Shown here: positions 1-12,600 of the stretch, one piece after another
Layout of the letters: each line of letters opens with the position of its first letter
Position numbering within the stretch: the stretch's first letter is position 1
NCBI GenBank assembly: GCA_033032175.1
Contig: CM065309.1
Span: 16,988,001-17,052,000, forward strand
Length of the DNA: 64,000 nt
Direction: 5' to 3'
Source: Saturnia japonica
Taxonomy: Eukaryota > Arthropoda > Insecta > Lepidoptera > Saturniidae
Notes under the pieces: model-generated
Databases searched by the model: none
What the model was told of the DNA's origin: nothing
What the model saw: the letters and a program-made list of their open reading frames with translations, nothing else
Made by a program: the position numbers and the translations under genes

Positions 1-417
1 TTACATTACATGATATTATGTCAAATGTTTATTTTAAGTATGTATCATAACTTAATTCGAAAGATGGCTTTACGATTATCCGGAAAACCCCTAAAAAGTT
101 TGCTCCCCAATATTTGGTATTAATTTGGTGTCCATTTGTGACAGCTGATTACTGGAAATTTATATCAAGTGGGTAGAAATACGTGAAAATCAAATGTTGA
201 AAACAAATTGTGATTACTATTTCCGTAAGAATCATCATTAAACACCAGGCAAAGTTGTGGTCAAAAACATGTTAAAATTTGTTTCTAGATGTTTCTCTGT
301 GTATCCAGTAATTGTAGTCCAATCAATCCAGAGCATCCTTTTCTCGGTAGAACTGGATTATTAACAAGGTATGCAGCATGCGAGGGAAAATCTAACATTA
401 GTTTGAAATCAACACAC

Positions 418-500
418 ATTTGACATCACATTCACACCATTAGGATCATATTTACATAAATTTTAAATACATGATAGGTATATGTAATATGTAAAATAGG
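418..500. repeat. Possible MITE fragment related to 10761-10853
   Basis: The stretch starts with ATTTGACATCAC and contains an AT-rich run ending near ACATGATAGG, matching the left half of the short inverted-repeat element at 10761-10853. I do not see a matching right end, so this is either truncated or chance similarity in AT-rich sequence. Confidence 0.35.
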
Positions 501-649
501 TTATATATTAACTGGGATATATGATTTTCGCTAGCTTGAGCGTTTGAGAGATTTGAAATTTGATGCCCCTTAAAACTACATTAGTAAGTAGTGAAATGTA
601 TATTGCTACCTGCACATTGATAATAGGGACTTTATATTATCTTCGGTAG

Positions 650-3600
650 TTGCTGGGTGAGTTGTCACGAACCAGTCGTGTGGTGGGTAGTGATACCGGC
701 CGGTGTGTACGCCGCATCAGCGTTCGTCTTCCTCGCAGGAGCGACCAGGGCTGCGTTTACTGTCAGAGACCATATTACCGGGTTTGGAAATCTCAGGTTA
801 GTAATTATAAATATAATGCAACTTAATAAATACATACTTTATGGTTTTTTTCCTATATTTTTTTATGCGGTGTATTGTAAAAACTACGTATTCCAAGAAT
901 TAAAAAAGAAGTGATCCGTCGTAGGACGCCTATCTTATATGAAACTTCGAAATTAATAATTATTGATAGAAACTGAAATCAATACATTTATAAAAACTGA
1001 AATCAATACATTTATAATACTATACTGCATTTTTTATTCCCCCGGAATGAATTGACAATCACTAATGTTAAACTTAAAAATAATATTATCACATTTACTT
1101 TCGTAGTGTTGTGCTACCGTATATTTTACGGTACAGTTATTTGAATCGTAAGATTTTCAATACTGAATTGATGGTTTTTATTTATTATTTTTATTTTGTG
1201 TCATTCAACATACCCGATCATTTACTACTATCGTTGCATAATTTAGGAAAATTAAAAATAAAAAAAATCTTTATTCAATTTAGGCCCTAAACACTACTGC
1301 CGGTTTGAAATACTAAAAAAAGTTTATATATGACGAACAACTGCAAAACATAAAAAAAACGCTTTGAATGACCCACGAGAGATGCGAATTTGTGTCCCAT
1401 TCGGACTTCACATATGAAGAGTTCTATGTTTGTTGAAGAAAATTTACCAAAAGGTAAAATATCTCGTACGGGTTTACAATTAGTACTTACTGATTGGTAA
1501 CATCATTATTTAAAAATACAATAAACCTGCAACAGATGAAATGTCATTTCACTCCGTGGGATTAAAAAACGCAGTCTTAGTTTAGTCAATGAATTATTCA
1601 GTGGAAATATAAAGTTAAATAATCACGAACAAGATTTATTTTTCTTTTTTAAAAACCAATTCACAATTTAAATTTAAAGTGTCATCTAGCCAGTATAAAA
1701 ACAAAAAAGTTGATTAATAACAGTACAGTATTACAGTACCTAAGTAGCGATACCTTCACGCAAGCCAAACAGCCTACTGAAATAGTACCGAACAACATCA
1801 TTAACATAGGTTCAGTTCGAGAAAGATGATAATGCACAAGTTTTTAATACAATCAATATCTTAGAATAACGTCACATTTAGTTTTAAAAGTTGCCATAAT
1901 TATTTTTATAACTTATTTAGAATGTTGTTGGCCGTGAGCATAATCTGTCTGCCGCTTCTATGCGTGTCGTGGGCGAGCGCACTGATCTTGGGCAGTGAAT
2001 CTGGTGACAGAAGAAACGTGTTGAGTGCAGTTCTATCAGCCGCTGTTGCCCTTCACGCTATCGCAGCTACGCTAGGCTACATCGCCTTCAATATACGCGT
2101 TAGAGATAACTTGAAAAGGTAAACGATAATAAACGTTACCATTACCGTAAAGGGAGAACTAGATAACTGCACCTATATCGAAATTGACTTTGTTGCTTTG
2201 GCATAAAGTCTACTGTACGATGTGTCTTTTGATCATACCTATGCTCTGATATCTTAGTTAGTCTCAAAAGTATTCTAAACAATAAAGCAATTCAAAACTG
2301 TCACAAACGGAAAAATTGGATTCTTCTTCTTTTTAGAATTTTTCTCATAAATGAAAACCGCTGAGGTCTAAGTAACAGACTCAAAACATAATAAAAATAT
2401 CACTGTATAACATGCAAAACACGAACAGTATCTACCTAAATTTTATTCTACGTAAAAACTTACTGCCGCTTTTGTTGAAATAAATTACTCCAATCAGCAT
2501 TTTCTCGCAAATCTGATTTTGTTAGTTATCTAATTCTCCCTCTACGGCAGCTATATACATATTGATATCCAGTGATATATACATTGATATCTGTAACAAT
2601 TACATATTGTATTTACAGAACTGTACTAAGATGTCTCGGAAAGAAAGTTCCCTTGGCTGACACATCAATTATAATTAGCAGCAGTGCTCATAACCTTTCA
2701 CAAGTCAACAGGTAAATCAATCTCTATACTTCAGGTACCTTTCTGGATCAATCAACTATTTTAGTACTCTTTGCTGTCCCTGACATTTGGTAGGAGGAGG
2801 GGAACGTGCATACGAGTATATGTTAGTTAGTTCGAATTTTCTTAGGATTAGGGAATTAGATAGATCGTGACCTTTTCGCATTCGCTCTGGCACTCTCGTG
2901 CAGGTCGTCACAAACTTTCGCGGCTGAGTGCCCTAAGCGCTCGCTCCCAAGTCCGGTGAAGCTGTAAAAGCCGCAGCGGCTCTGTTTTTGGATAGGGCCC
3001 CCTAAGGCTAACAGTGTAGTCAGTTAAAAAAAAAAAACCCTGACATTTTATTATAAAAGTGTACTACTAATTGATAATAGTTACACACAAAGCTACCTAA
3101 TATCACAATTGTATATAAGATTTTTAGGCACAACGGGAATCTTGATTACGTTCTAAAAAAAATTTGTTTGTATGAAATTGTAGTACATCAGGATAAGAAA
3201 TGTCCATTCCATACAAAATATTTCTGTCCGAACTCCACATTAACTAGCCATTTTTTACTTGTCATTAAACTGGCGGTTAATATTTATTATAGGACAAGAC
3301 GGCATGATATAATATAACGTGTTTAATACAAAATAATAAAGCAAAACACTTTATAAGATATAGATTGGTTCTTTTCACCGTAAGTAGGTATCTTCCATTC
3401 TGTTTCCATTCACTCGCACGAGCGCAACGCGACAGTTACCTTTCATATGTCCTTTGATCAGAATAAATGAAAAATAAAATTTATTTTTTACGAAAATATG
3501 TAGATATAACCTCTCTTATATAAGTGTGGATATATTAGTTGACAAACTCATGTAATATGAAGTCTTGATATCATAACTCTCTTCATATTTAAAGATTTAA

Positions 3601-6600
3601 TATAAAATGTTAAAAAGTGATTGAAAATTCAGTTAAATATTGGATTAAATTCTACATATTTCTTTTGGTAAGTAATTGAGTTAATTTTATTTATATTTTA
3701 TGCAGGTCTTCGCTGGCGTATCACAGTAGCACAGAAACGGGTCGTCAAGTGCGAAATATTGGAATATCAGCTTCATCTACTACATCAAGGTCCACCACAA
3801 AAACTAGTTCTAGCCCTTACAGGTATGCTTACAAATAATTAGACTAGTATTCAATTAATAATTAGAATATATTAAATAACAATTGTTTCTAAATTAGTTG
3901 GTACCTGCCTATGTATACTATATTTTACTTGATTTTTTTAAAATAAGTAATGTCGTAAAGTTTTTGTGATATACGTATTAATTATTCACAATCGTTAGGT
4001 ATCCAACTTGACAATCGAGTTTTTTGATAGTAGCACGGCAAACTGATGGTGACCACAGTAAAATCCAAAAACAACTGCGACCATTGAGAGATCGCCAGTC
4101 GCAGCCGTCATGTCGGCCTGCTTTATAATGTTCTAAACGTGTACGATGAAACTTATTGAAATAAAATAACTCCTTTTGTTTTGAAACACTATTTTGTAAT
4201 TGTATAGTAAAAAAAATATGTAGGCATATTAAAAAAAAACATAAATTATTCGATAATAATATATGTTATGTGTTTAGTCGAAGTGATGGGCAACTACGTC
4301 ACACCAGTACATCGACTTCCAACTACAATACAAGCGCCAGCGACATGCCAGCTTATTTGAGAGGATTCGATTCTTCGCTACATACTAGAAAAGATGGTAA
4401 ATTTTAAACTAATCAACATCTGTGTGCATACATAGTGAAAAGATACACTAATGTTCATTATTTTCATAGTGCATTAGACTCCCTTCTATATTCCATATAT
4501 CCGTATGATATTTAATTGCCTATCCTTTGCTTCTAATATTTATACTGCGTGCATTGGTGAATATCCGGCTACCAAGGCCCTTTCAGAATGGCAGCTTCGT
4601 TGTCGATGAATTCTCATCATTCGAAAAGTAAGGACTACAAGCCCGTTTATGCAATTATGGCTCAGTCATAGCGTATATGGACATCGCGTCAATCGATGTG
4701 GGTTCCAATTCATACAATAAGCCTGAGCTTTATGGTAAAGGAAAACTTCGTGATGAAAGTATAGCATGGTGGTAAACTATTATCTAACGCCCGCCTGGCT
4801 AGCTGCCGCCAACAAAATCTGTTGCAAAGCAACTATAGTGTGTTTCGGCAACTGCGCTTGAATTCTTCACTAGGCTTATAGTGTCGCCATCTTGGACTTC
4901 ATCGTCCGAGATTGTGGTCATAATGCCAAACCTTATAGGAATTAAAAAAGAAATGTGTGTAGATAAGCATATCATATGATAAGTAAGATAAAGTAAGAAT
5001 ATATAAGAAGTTATACTTCTTTGGTAACAAAACAAAAATAACTTCAAAAAATGTATCCCGCGTTCTAACAACGTGGTGAAGTTAGCCATCAATGATCAAT
5101 GATAATAATGTACTCTTTTTTTAAAATTATGTACTTAACTTCATTATTTCGGACTTCCGTCACGTGATGCACTTGTTACTTTAAATTTTACCCTCTACTA
5201 AAGGCACCAAAAAGTATAACTTAAAAAAAAATATTTTTGCAGATGAAAGTCGTCGACGTCGCAAGGAGGCCGAGCCTCGAGGCGAGACGGAGGAAGCGAC
5301 AGAAGCGACTGACAGCGATAGTGAAGGAAGCGCGCGCAGTCTCGAGCTCGCTTCGAGCCACTCGTCCGACGACGACGAGACCACAACGAGACGCTCCAGT
5401 CACCCGCCTTCAGCCAGTAGTGAGTACAACTATAAATTACATGGATATAATTAATAATATTTATTTTGAGAAACATACTCTCTATCAATTTTATGATTCC
5501 TTTTCATATTAGATAAAACATAGTTTCACATATTTATAACACCAAGTACCCTTATTAAATTTCATAGAAGTCGGCGAACCTTTCTGAAAAAGGTACTTAT
5601 TGCCCTAAAACAAATGAGTTTTTTTATATATCTAAATAAATAGTTTTTATTATGTCCAGGTTTGAAAACCCACCCTCACTTTTGAAAATTATTACGAGAG
5701 GTACAAGAGAATTTCTCAGCTTTTCCTGAGAGCTCCAAATATTATTCCTGTCTATTAGCCTAATAAATTATTAAAGTCATCTGACTACGCACCATCAAGC
5801 ATGTGCTAGCTAGTTCGTTGCCACAACGTAAACCATATTGCGAACCCCCTGCAATCAGCTGCGGAATCAACCAGTGTATATCCAGTAATTATTGAGGTGG
5901 TGGCGTATCTATACTCGACTGAGTTACAACAACGGTACACCAGGTGTAACACCCGTCATAGTGACACTCTTAACCGTGCCGCGTTCAAGAATCAACCGAT
6001 GTATAACCTGTAATCATTGAGGAGGTAGCGTATCTGTACCCTACTGAGTCACAACAACCATACACCGGGTGTAACACCCGCCATAATGGCATCTTAGCCG
6101 TGTCGCGCTTCGGAATCAACCGTTTTATATACCGTAATTATGGAGGTGGTAGAGTATCTATACCCGCCTGGGTCACGATCACCATACACCAGGTGGAACA
6201 CCCGCCATAGCAGCACTCTTAGCCGTGTCGCGTTCCGGAAATAACCGGTGTATGTCCAGTAATCATCATTGGTGTGGTAGAGTATCTACACCTGACCTGG
6301 TACCACGACCTCTATGCATATGGTGATAAATCGTCACAGTGACTCTCTCTTGGATTGCCAGCATATTATCCAGCTGCCGAGAGGCTTGCAGGCCGAGATG
6401 ACAGCAATGACCGGCGATTAATTGCTGAACTCTCGTTTTAGTTGTTTTTTAGATTGTTTGTTTGTTGTCTGTTTTTAGATCAGGTATAAAGGGGTAGCCA
6501 AACAGTCGATTGTGACTGGAATTTTTGAAAAGTATAAAATACCTTTAAAGTTTTGCGGGGGCTAACTATATTTAAGCCACATATTATGCAAAATGAGGTA

Positions 6601-9600
6601 TTATTATACATAATATTTATATATTCATCTCAAAATTAATGATCCCAAATTTAATAAACATTGTTTCAAAAAGAAAAGGAAGTTGTAGGTAGGTAATCGA
6701 TCACTTGCTAGCTAAAATATTTTGTGATAGATCGCCGACACGAGCACTCCTGATCTCTAATATACAGTATAGAGTGTATAGACACTTTGCCATGCTATTA
6801 TAATTGTTTTACGTATTTTAGGAGAGCGAGGAACGAGCGGTAGCGGTGGCAGCTATTTACCGAATATAACAGAAGGCGCTCCGCTAGGCATTTCACCAAG
6901 GTGGCCGTCGCATATAAGAGACGGTGCGTTTTTTATTCTTTATAAGCTGAGCATTTTATCACAATCATACTTCCTTGGTGACATAAGTGTTCATCGATCA
7001 TGATCTTGCAGTCTTGCGGGTCATGCCGGTATATCTCTTGCGGGTATACCTCAGTTATATGGCCCGTGATTGCAATATGGTTACCAAGTATGTAGATACT
7101 AAATAAATGGAGATTTTCGTATTCAACGTAATAAAAAAAAACATTAACAGCAAAATCTTAATAAATGTTGTTCAGGAGACTAGGCTTTTTGAAACAGGAA
7201 CGATATTTTTATTGTAAAGTTTAAATATGTATATAAATTATTCATATATAATACCATTCTGTTAATTTCTCTGCTGGGCAAAGCACAACTCTCGTCCTGA
7301 AGGAAGGGATGGGCCTAATCATTAGGTATACCAATCGACGAAGTTTTGACAAATTAAGACATTGATAGTTCTGTATTTTTCTTCTACAGTAGCACATATA
7401 ACGAGAATGTTTTTCAAGGTTTCCTCGTGATATTTTTCTTCACTGTTAATCAACAGTGCTTTTAATTAAAGTGTAATAAGTAAATATACACGAATTCCGA
7501 AAAAGTTGTTGATTTATGTCAAGGTGAAAACAGCAGATATAGTATTGATATTGGTTTTAATCATTTAGCGTAACTTAGTCAAAGTAATTTGTATTTTAAT
7601 ATTATTAATACAATGATATCTAAATCATGAGAAACATTTTGAATTCATACGCTCAAATAGAGTTTTTGTGGGAATCTCAATCTGTCCTAGGGTGGTTTGC
7701 ATTTTAATTAATAAACTTGCATTATTTCATTTTGACATTATGTTGATCTCATTTTATGCGATATAATTTATTTATTGTGGACAAGCGGATTATAAAATGT
7801 AATAATAGATTATTTTAAAACATCGTTTAATGGTTTTTTCTTTCAAAATCGGAGATGTCCATCAACTTTTTAATTACAACCGAATTTGCCCAAACTTTGC
7901 CAACAAATCCGGACTAAACTTGTCAATTAAAACAACGGTGTATTTTGCTAATCCAAATATTAAATCCAAATATCCATTAGTATTCTTATAAACTTTGTAG
8001 AACTCCAGTCTCCATCTGCTTCATTTAGTTCTATTCCTTTCCTGTAAAAAAGAGTTAATTTGACAAATCCGCTTTTATTTGTCAGCTTCTCAGATAATAA
8101 CTAGAAGCATGCCTTTTCAATAGCCACAAAACACTCTGCAGAGTTCTAACAAGAGGTCCATCGAGCTATGTTTGTAGATTAGAGAAATAACACGAAGTTT
8201 GGCTAAAAGGACGTGCGTACATGACCTTAACAAGTTATATTTTACAGAAGCAAATCGGCCAGATATAGGTCGCTGGTCGCAAGAGACGGGATCTGATAAC
8301 GAAGGTCTGAATGCTAGTATCGCAACACCTTCGCCGAACCCGCTACCCAACCCGGACCTCACTTCCGATGTGTACCAGCTGAGCCGTCACAGGCTGAAGC
8401 CGTCCATACTGGAGAATGTACACGATACCTACGTCGCGAGCGTCGATGCTTCTAGACTACCTCTCGATAATAGGTAACTATAATGCGGTTTTTATTCCCA
8501 CGGAGTAAATTGACAATCACTAATGTCAAACTTGAAAATAATGTTGCCACATTTATTTTTGTAGTGTTGTGCTACCACAAGATTTAAAATCTGGATTGAG
8601 GGTTTTTATTTATTAATTGTAATATATTGTGTTATACAATATTATCGATAATTTACTATTACCAGTAGGTACATAATTCAGGAAATTATAAAATGTATAG
8701 GTATATGACGAACAAATTACAATAAGAAAAAGAACGCTACGGTTGAGCCACGAGAGACGTGAATTTGTCTCCCTTATTCAGTCATCACATTTGGAGGCTT
8801 TGTTTCTTCAGAAAAACTTCTCAATAGGTATATTTACTTGTACAGTTGTACGATTACCTAGTTCCTATTGGTAACATCACTATTTTAAAAATACAATAAA
8901 CTAGCCAAACATTAAATGTCATTTGATTCTATGGACATAAAAATCGTACTGTAATCTTTTACCTTTTCGTATAGATTAAAACTTGAATATCCTGATAATT
9001 CTACATATTTCGTGTCCGGCCCAAATAGATGGAATCTCTAAAGACACCCTACAGAATATCGCAGCCAAATAACCTTGTGTTATGCTCCTACAGTAAGTAG
9101 GATTTCCGGGGCTTCTTGGGAAAGGCGAGTTCAAAATCGGCAACGAGTTAGTAATATCTATGACCTTACAAGCGTCCATAGACTACGGTAACCGCTTACC
9201 ATCGGGCGGGCAGAACGCTTTCGTGTCTCTCCAGGGCCGTAGTATAGGTTGTTACATGGTAGGTACATGTTAATATGCAGACAGACTACACAGAACTTTT
9301 GAGCTACACCATAATGAAAATCTATAAAAATAAATAAAATTGAAGTGTCTGTTTTTAATGTCAAAATAACAGCTTTTTACTAAATAAATGCATATGAAAG
9401 TATATACGGTACTTATAATATTAAAAACAATATTTAAAAATTCTGTATGTCTGATTATTCCGGATTACCTCCGAAACGGTCGGACCAATTTTGTCGGGAC
9501 TTTCACTGGCAGATAGCTGATGTTATATGGAGTGACTTAGCTTATTTTATTTTAGAAAAAGAATTAGGATTCCGCGTCAATAAAAATCAATTCGGAAAAA

Positions 9601-12600
9601 CGACGATTTGGGACGCTTAAATGGCTTACACTTATAAACCATAAGAGATACGTAGTATATCAAAGTAACGTTGTACACAAATTGTAGGTCTTAAAAAGAA
9701 GTCAAAGGGAACATAATTAACCGGGAGTTGGGGTAGCAATATTTCCTTGTGAGCATGATCGACAGCATTCTGAAGTCCCCGCGAGCGAAACCGCGGGCAC
9801 AGATAGTAATTTATAAATATACATTCACAAGGTTAGAGTAAAAATATTAAAATACTCCCTAAATTATAAATCCGAGCTACGACCCAGCGCTCTTCACAAA
9901 TATTAATAGGTATAATAATTATTATATTCGGAAACATAAATTCATCGAACACGTCATGATGAAATATAAAGAAGAAATGGTATTTTCTACGATAATTGAA
10001 AATCATATTTAGGTTTGGGGATCGTGACCTAGGGGCCAATAAAAGGATATTCCTGTTTTAGATCCGCGTCCATTCACAATGTCTATATGTGATTTTTTTG
10101 CAGATACGGTATGGAAGAGGAATTGATTTACGGGGTTATGCCGAATGAGGGAGAGAAACAAATGCAATATGACTCCAACTATCCAATATCCCCTACAGCG
10201 TACAGATTGCCGGGGAATCCATACGGCTCTAAAACGTATTTAGCTTCAAGAACATCCGACTATGGCTTCAGCCCGACAAAGTATATGAACACTGAACCGA
10301 ACGTTTACGGATCACGTGATTTTCGGGATTCCGGCGTATCGACTCGAGATCACGACGGTTACCCGGCTCGTGATTTCAGAGATTCCGGCATAGCGACAAT
10401 GCTGAAGAATGATTATCATAGGAAAATGGAAGGTCATTACGGAGATTACAACGACAGGATGTCCGAGGGTTCGGATAAACATCATCCGCATGATAAATAT
10501 CTGTTCCCCTACACAGGTACAGTGTCATATGATTTTTACTGGTTCGATAAAAGATACAAGTACTTACTTTTTATAAAATAGTACTATATACTTACTGTAT
10601 ATTATGTATTATGTTTATTTAAAACAAATATTTCGGATGTAATCTTGATAATACATGAAATGGTCTTAAACGTTGTATCTTTCTCTAGATTAAATTTCGT
10701 AAGTATAATATAAGTGGGCTTAATTGAATACAGTTCATAAAGCTCCAATGAACATATTAAGACCTATATTTGACATCACCCACCCATAATATCCGTAAAA
10801 TTTATGTAAAAATATTAATACATGAGACCTGAACGTGATGTCAAACTAAGGTCACGTGTTTACTGGGTCGAAATCAAGATAACCGATGGTTATTTTTAAT
10901 TAGTAATTTAATTTTGTTGTATTTTTGAGTGGTTTTGTTGTTGAATATTTATATATATATTATTTATTTATAATCATTTGTTGACGCTTATATTTCATCC
11001 ACCACACCTGCATTTAATTATACTGTTTATTTCTTTAATTAGTATTATTTGATATTATAATGTGTCTTATAAAGTGTCTTATGATTGGCAATTTTTCAAG
11101 ATATCGTTTGTTTATTGTACTTAAGTGAAATGGATTATAAATAGTAACTAGAAACATGCTTTTTGAGATGCCACAAAGACACCCTGGACATTTTCACATT
11201 CATTTCTTCCCTGGACATTTCTTACAAGGGAGACACCATCTTATTAGAGCGATGTTTGACGAATAGAAAAACATTAAGAAAAAAGGACGTATTTCCAGTG
11301 ACCGTAATAATAAAAAAAATCTTTTCAGTTTGAATGATACAAAAACAAAATATATTGTGACGTCAAATATCTTAACAATGTAGGTATGTTTTGTATTGAC
11401 GCTTCTACAAGGTGTCCAGAAAGGGTATCGGGTATTTGTAAGTTCAACGAAACAAAAATTATTTGTATGCAATAAAAAAGTTTATTGTTTATTATTAGCA
11501 TATGAATGGGAGAATTATTTGGAAAAGATGATGTTATCCAAATGATGACCGTTACGTTGCTGGCACTCTTCTAAACGGAAACGAAGATTGGCGATAACAC
11601 GTTGACACATAGCTATCGATATTGCTGCCATTTCTGACCTGATGTTTTGCTTTAACTGGGTTAGATTCGTCGGATTGTTTTGATAAACCTTACTTTTAAG
11701 GTATCCCCAAGCAAAATAGTTAAGCGGGTTAAGGTCGGGGCTTCTGGGAGGCCAGTTGATGTTACCCCTTCGCGAAATGACTTTATTAGGGAATAATTCG
11801 TTAACAACTTCCATTGAGTCATTTGAGGTATGGCAAGTGGCCCCATCTTGCTGGAACCACGTTCTTGAGTTGAAACCTGCAAACTCCTGCAACTCTGGGA
11901 CCAAAAAATTTCGCAACATATCGCAATAACGGTCACTATTCACATTAATTGCTCGGTCTCGTTGATCTTCATGAAAATAAGGACCAATTATGCCTTTAGC
12001 AGACATAGCGGCCCAAACAACGACCTTTGGGCTATGCAGGGGTCGTTCATGCTTTCGTCTCGGATTCTCCACTGCCCAGTACCGACAATTCTGCTTATTA
12101 ACATGACCATTCAGGTGAAAATTTGCTTCGACACTGAACAGTATGTTGTTAAAGTTGTTAAATCGCTGCAGCATTTCGTTCGCAAAATTCAGTCGATTAG
12201 CTTAGTCCGTATCCTTCAATTCTTGAACCAATTGAATTTTATAGGCTTTTAGATGGAAGTCTTTCTTTAAAATCGAATGTAAAGACGATTTTTTGATGTT
12301 CAAAGTTTGGCTTCGCTTTCGGATGGATAAAGACGGATTTTGACGAACCGACGCCTCAAGTTCTTCAATTGTTCCTTCATCGCGAACTGAACGAGGACGA
12401 CCAGAGTTTTGAATTTTAATTGTCGCGCCTGTATTCTCGAACATCCTGATCCATTTCCTAATGCTATCGTCACTTGGCGCGTGGCGTGTACGATATTTCG
12501 CACGATAGAGACGTTGAGCAGTCACTATTGAATCACCATTACGATAATACGCTCGTACGCAAAATGCGCGATGCGTCCCCGAGTACTGTTCCATTGTGAC

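Noticed and set aside
5181..5512. Five overlapping frames on both strands around a stan exon
   Set aside because: Only the frame joined by splice sites 5243-5419 continues the Flamingo tail; the others are shadows of this GC-rich exon.
5845..6360. Regular repeats resembling a CRISPR array
   Set aside because: Units are about 125 bp, head-to-tail and diverged with no unique spacers, in eukaryotic DNA.
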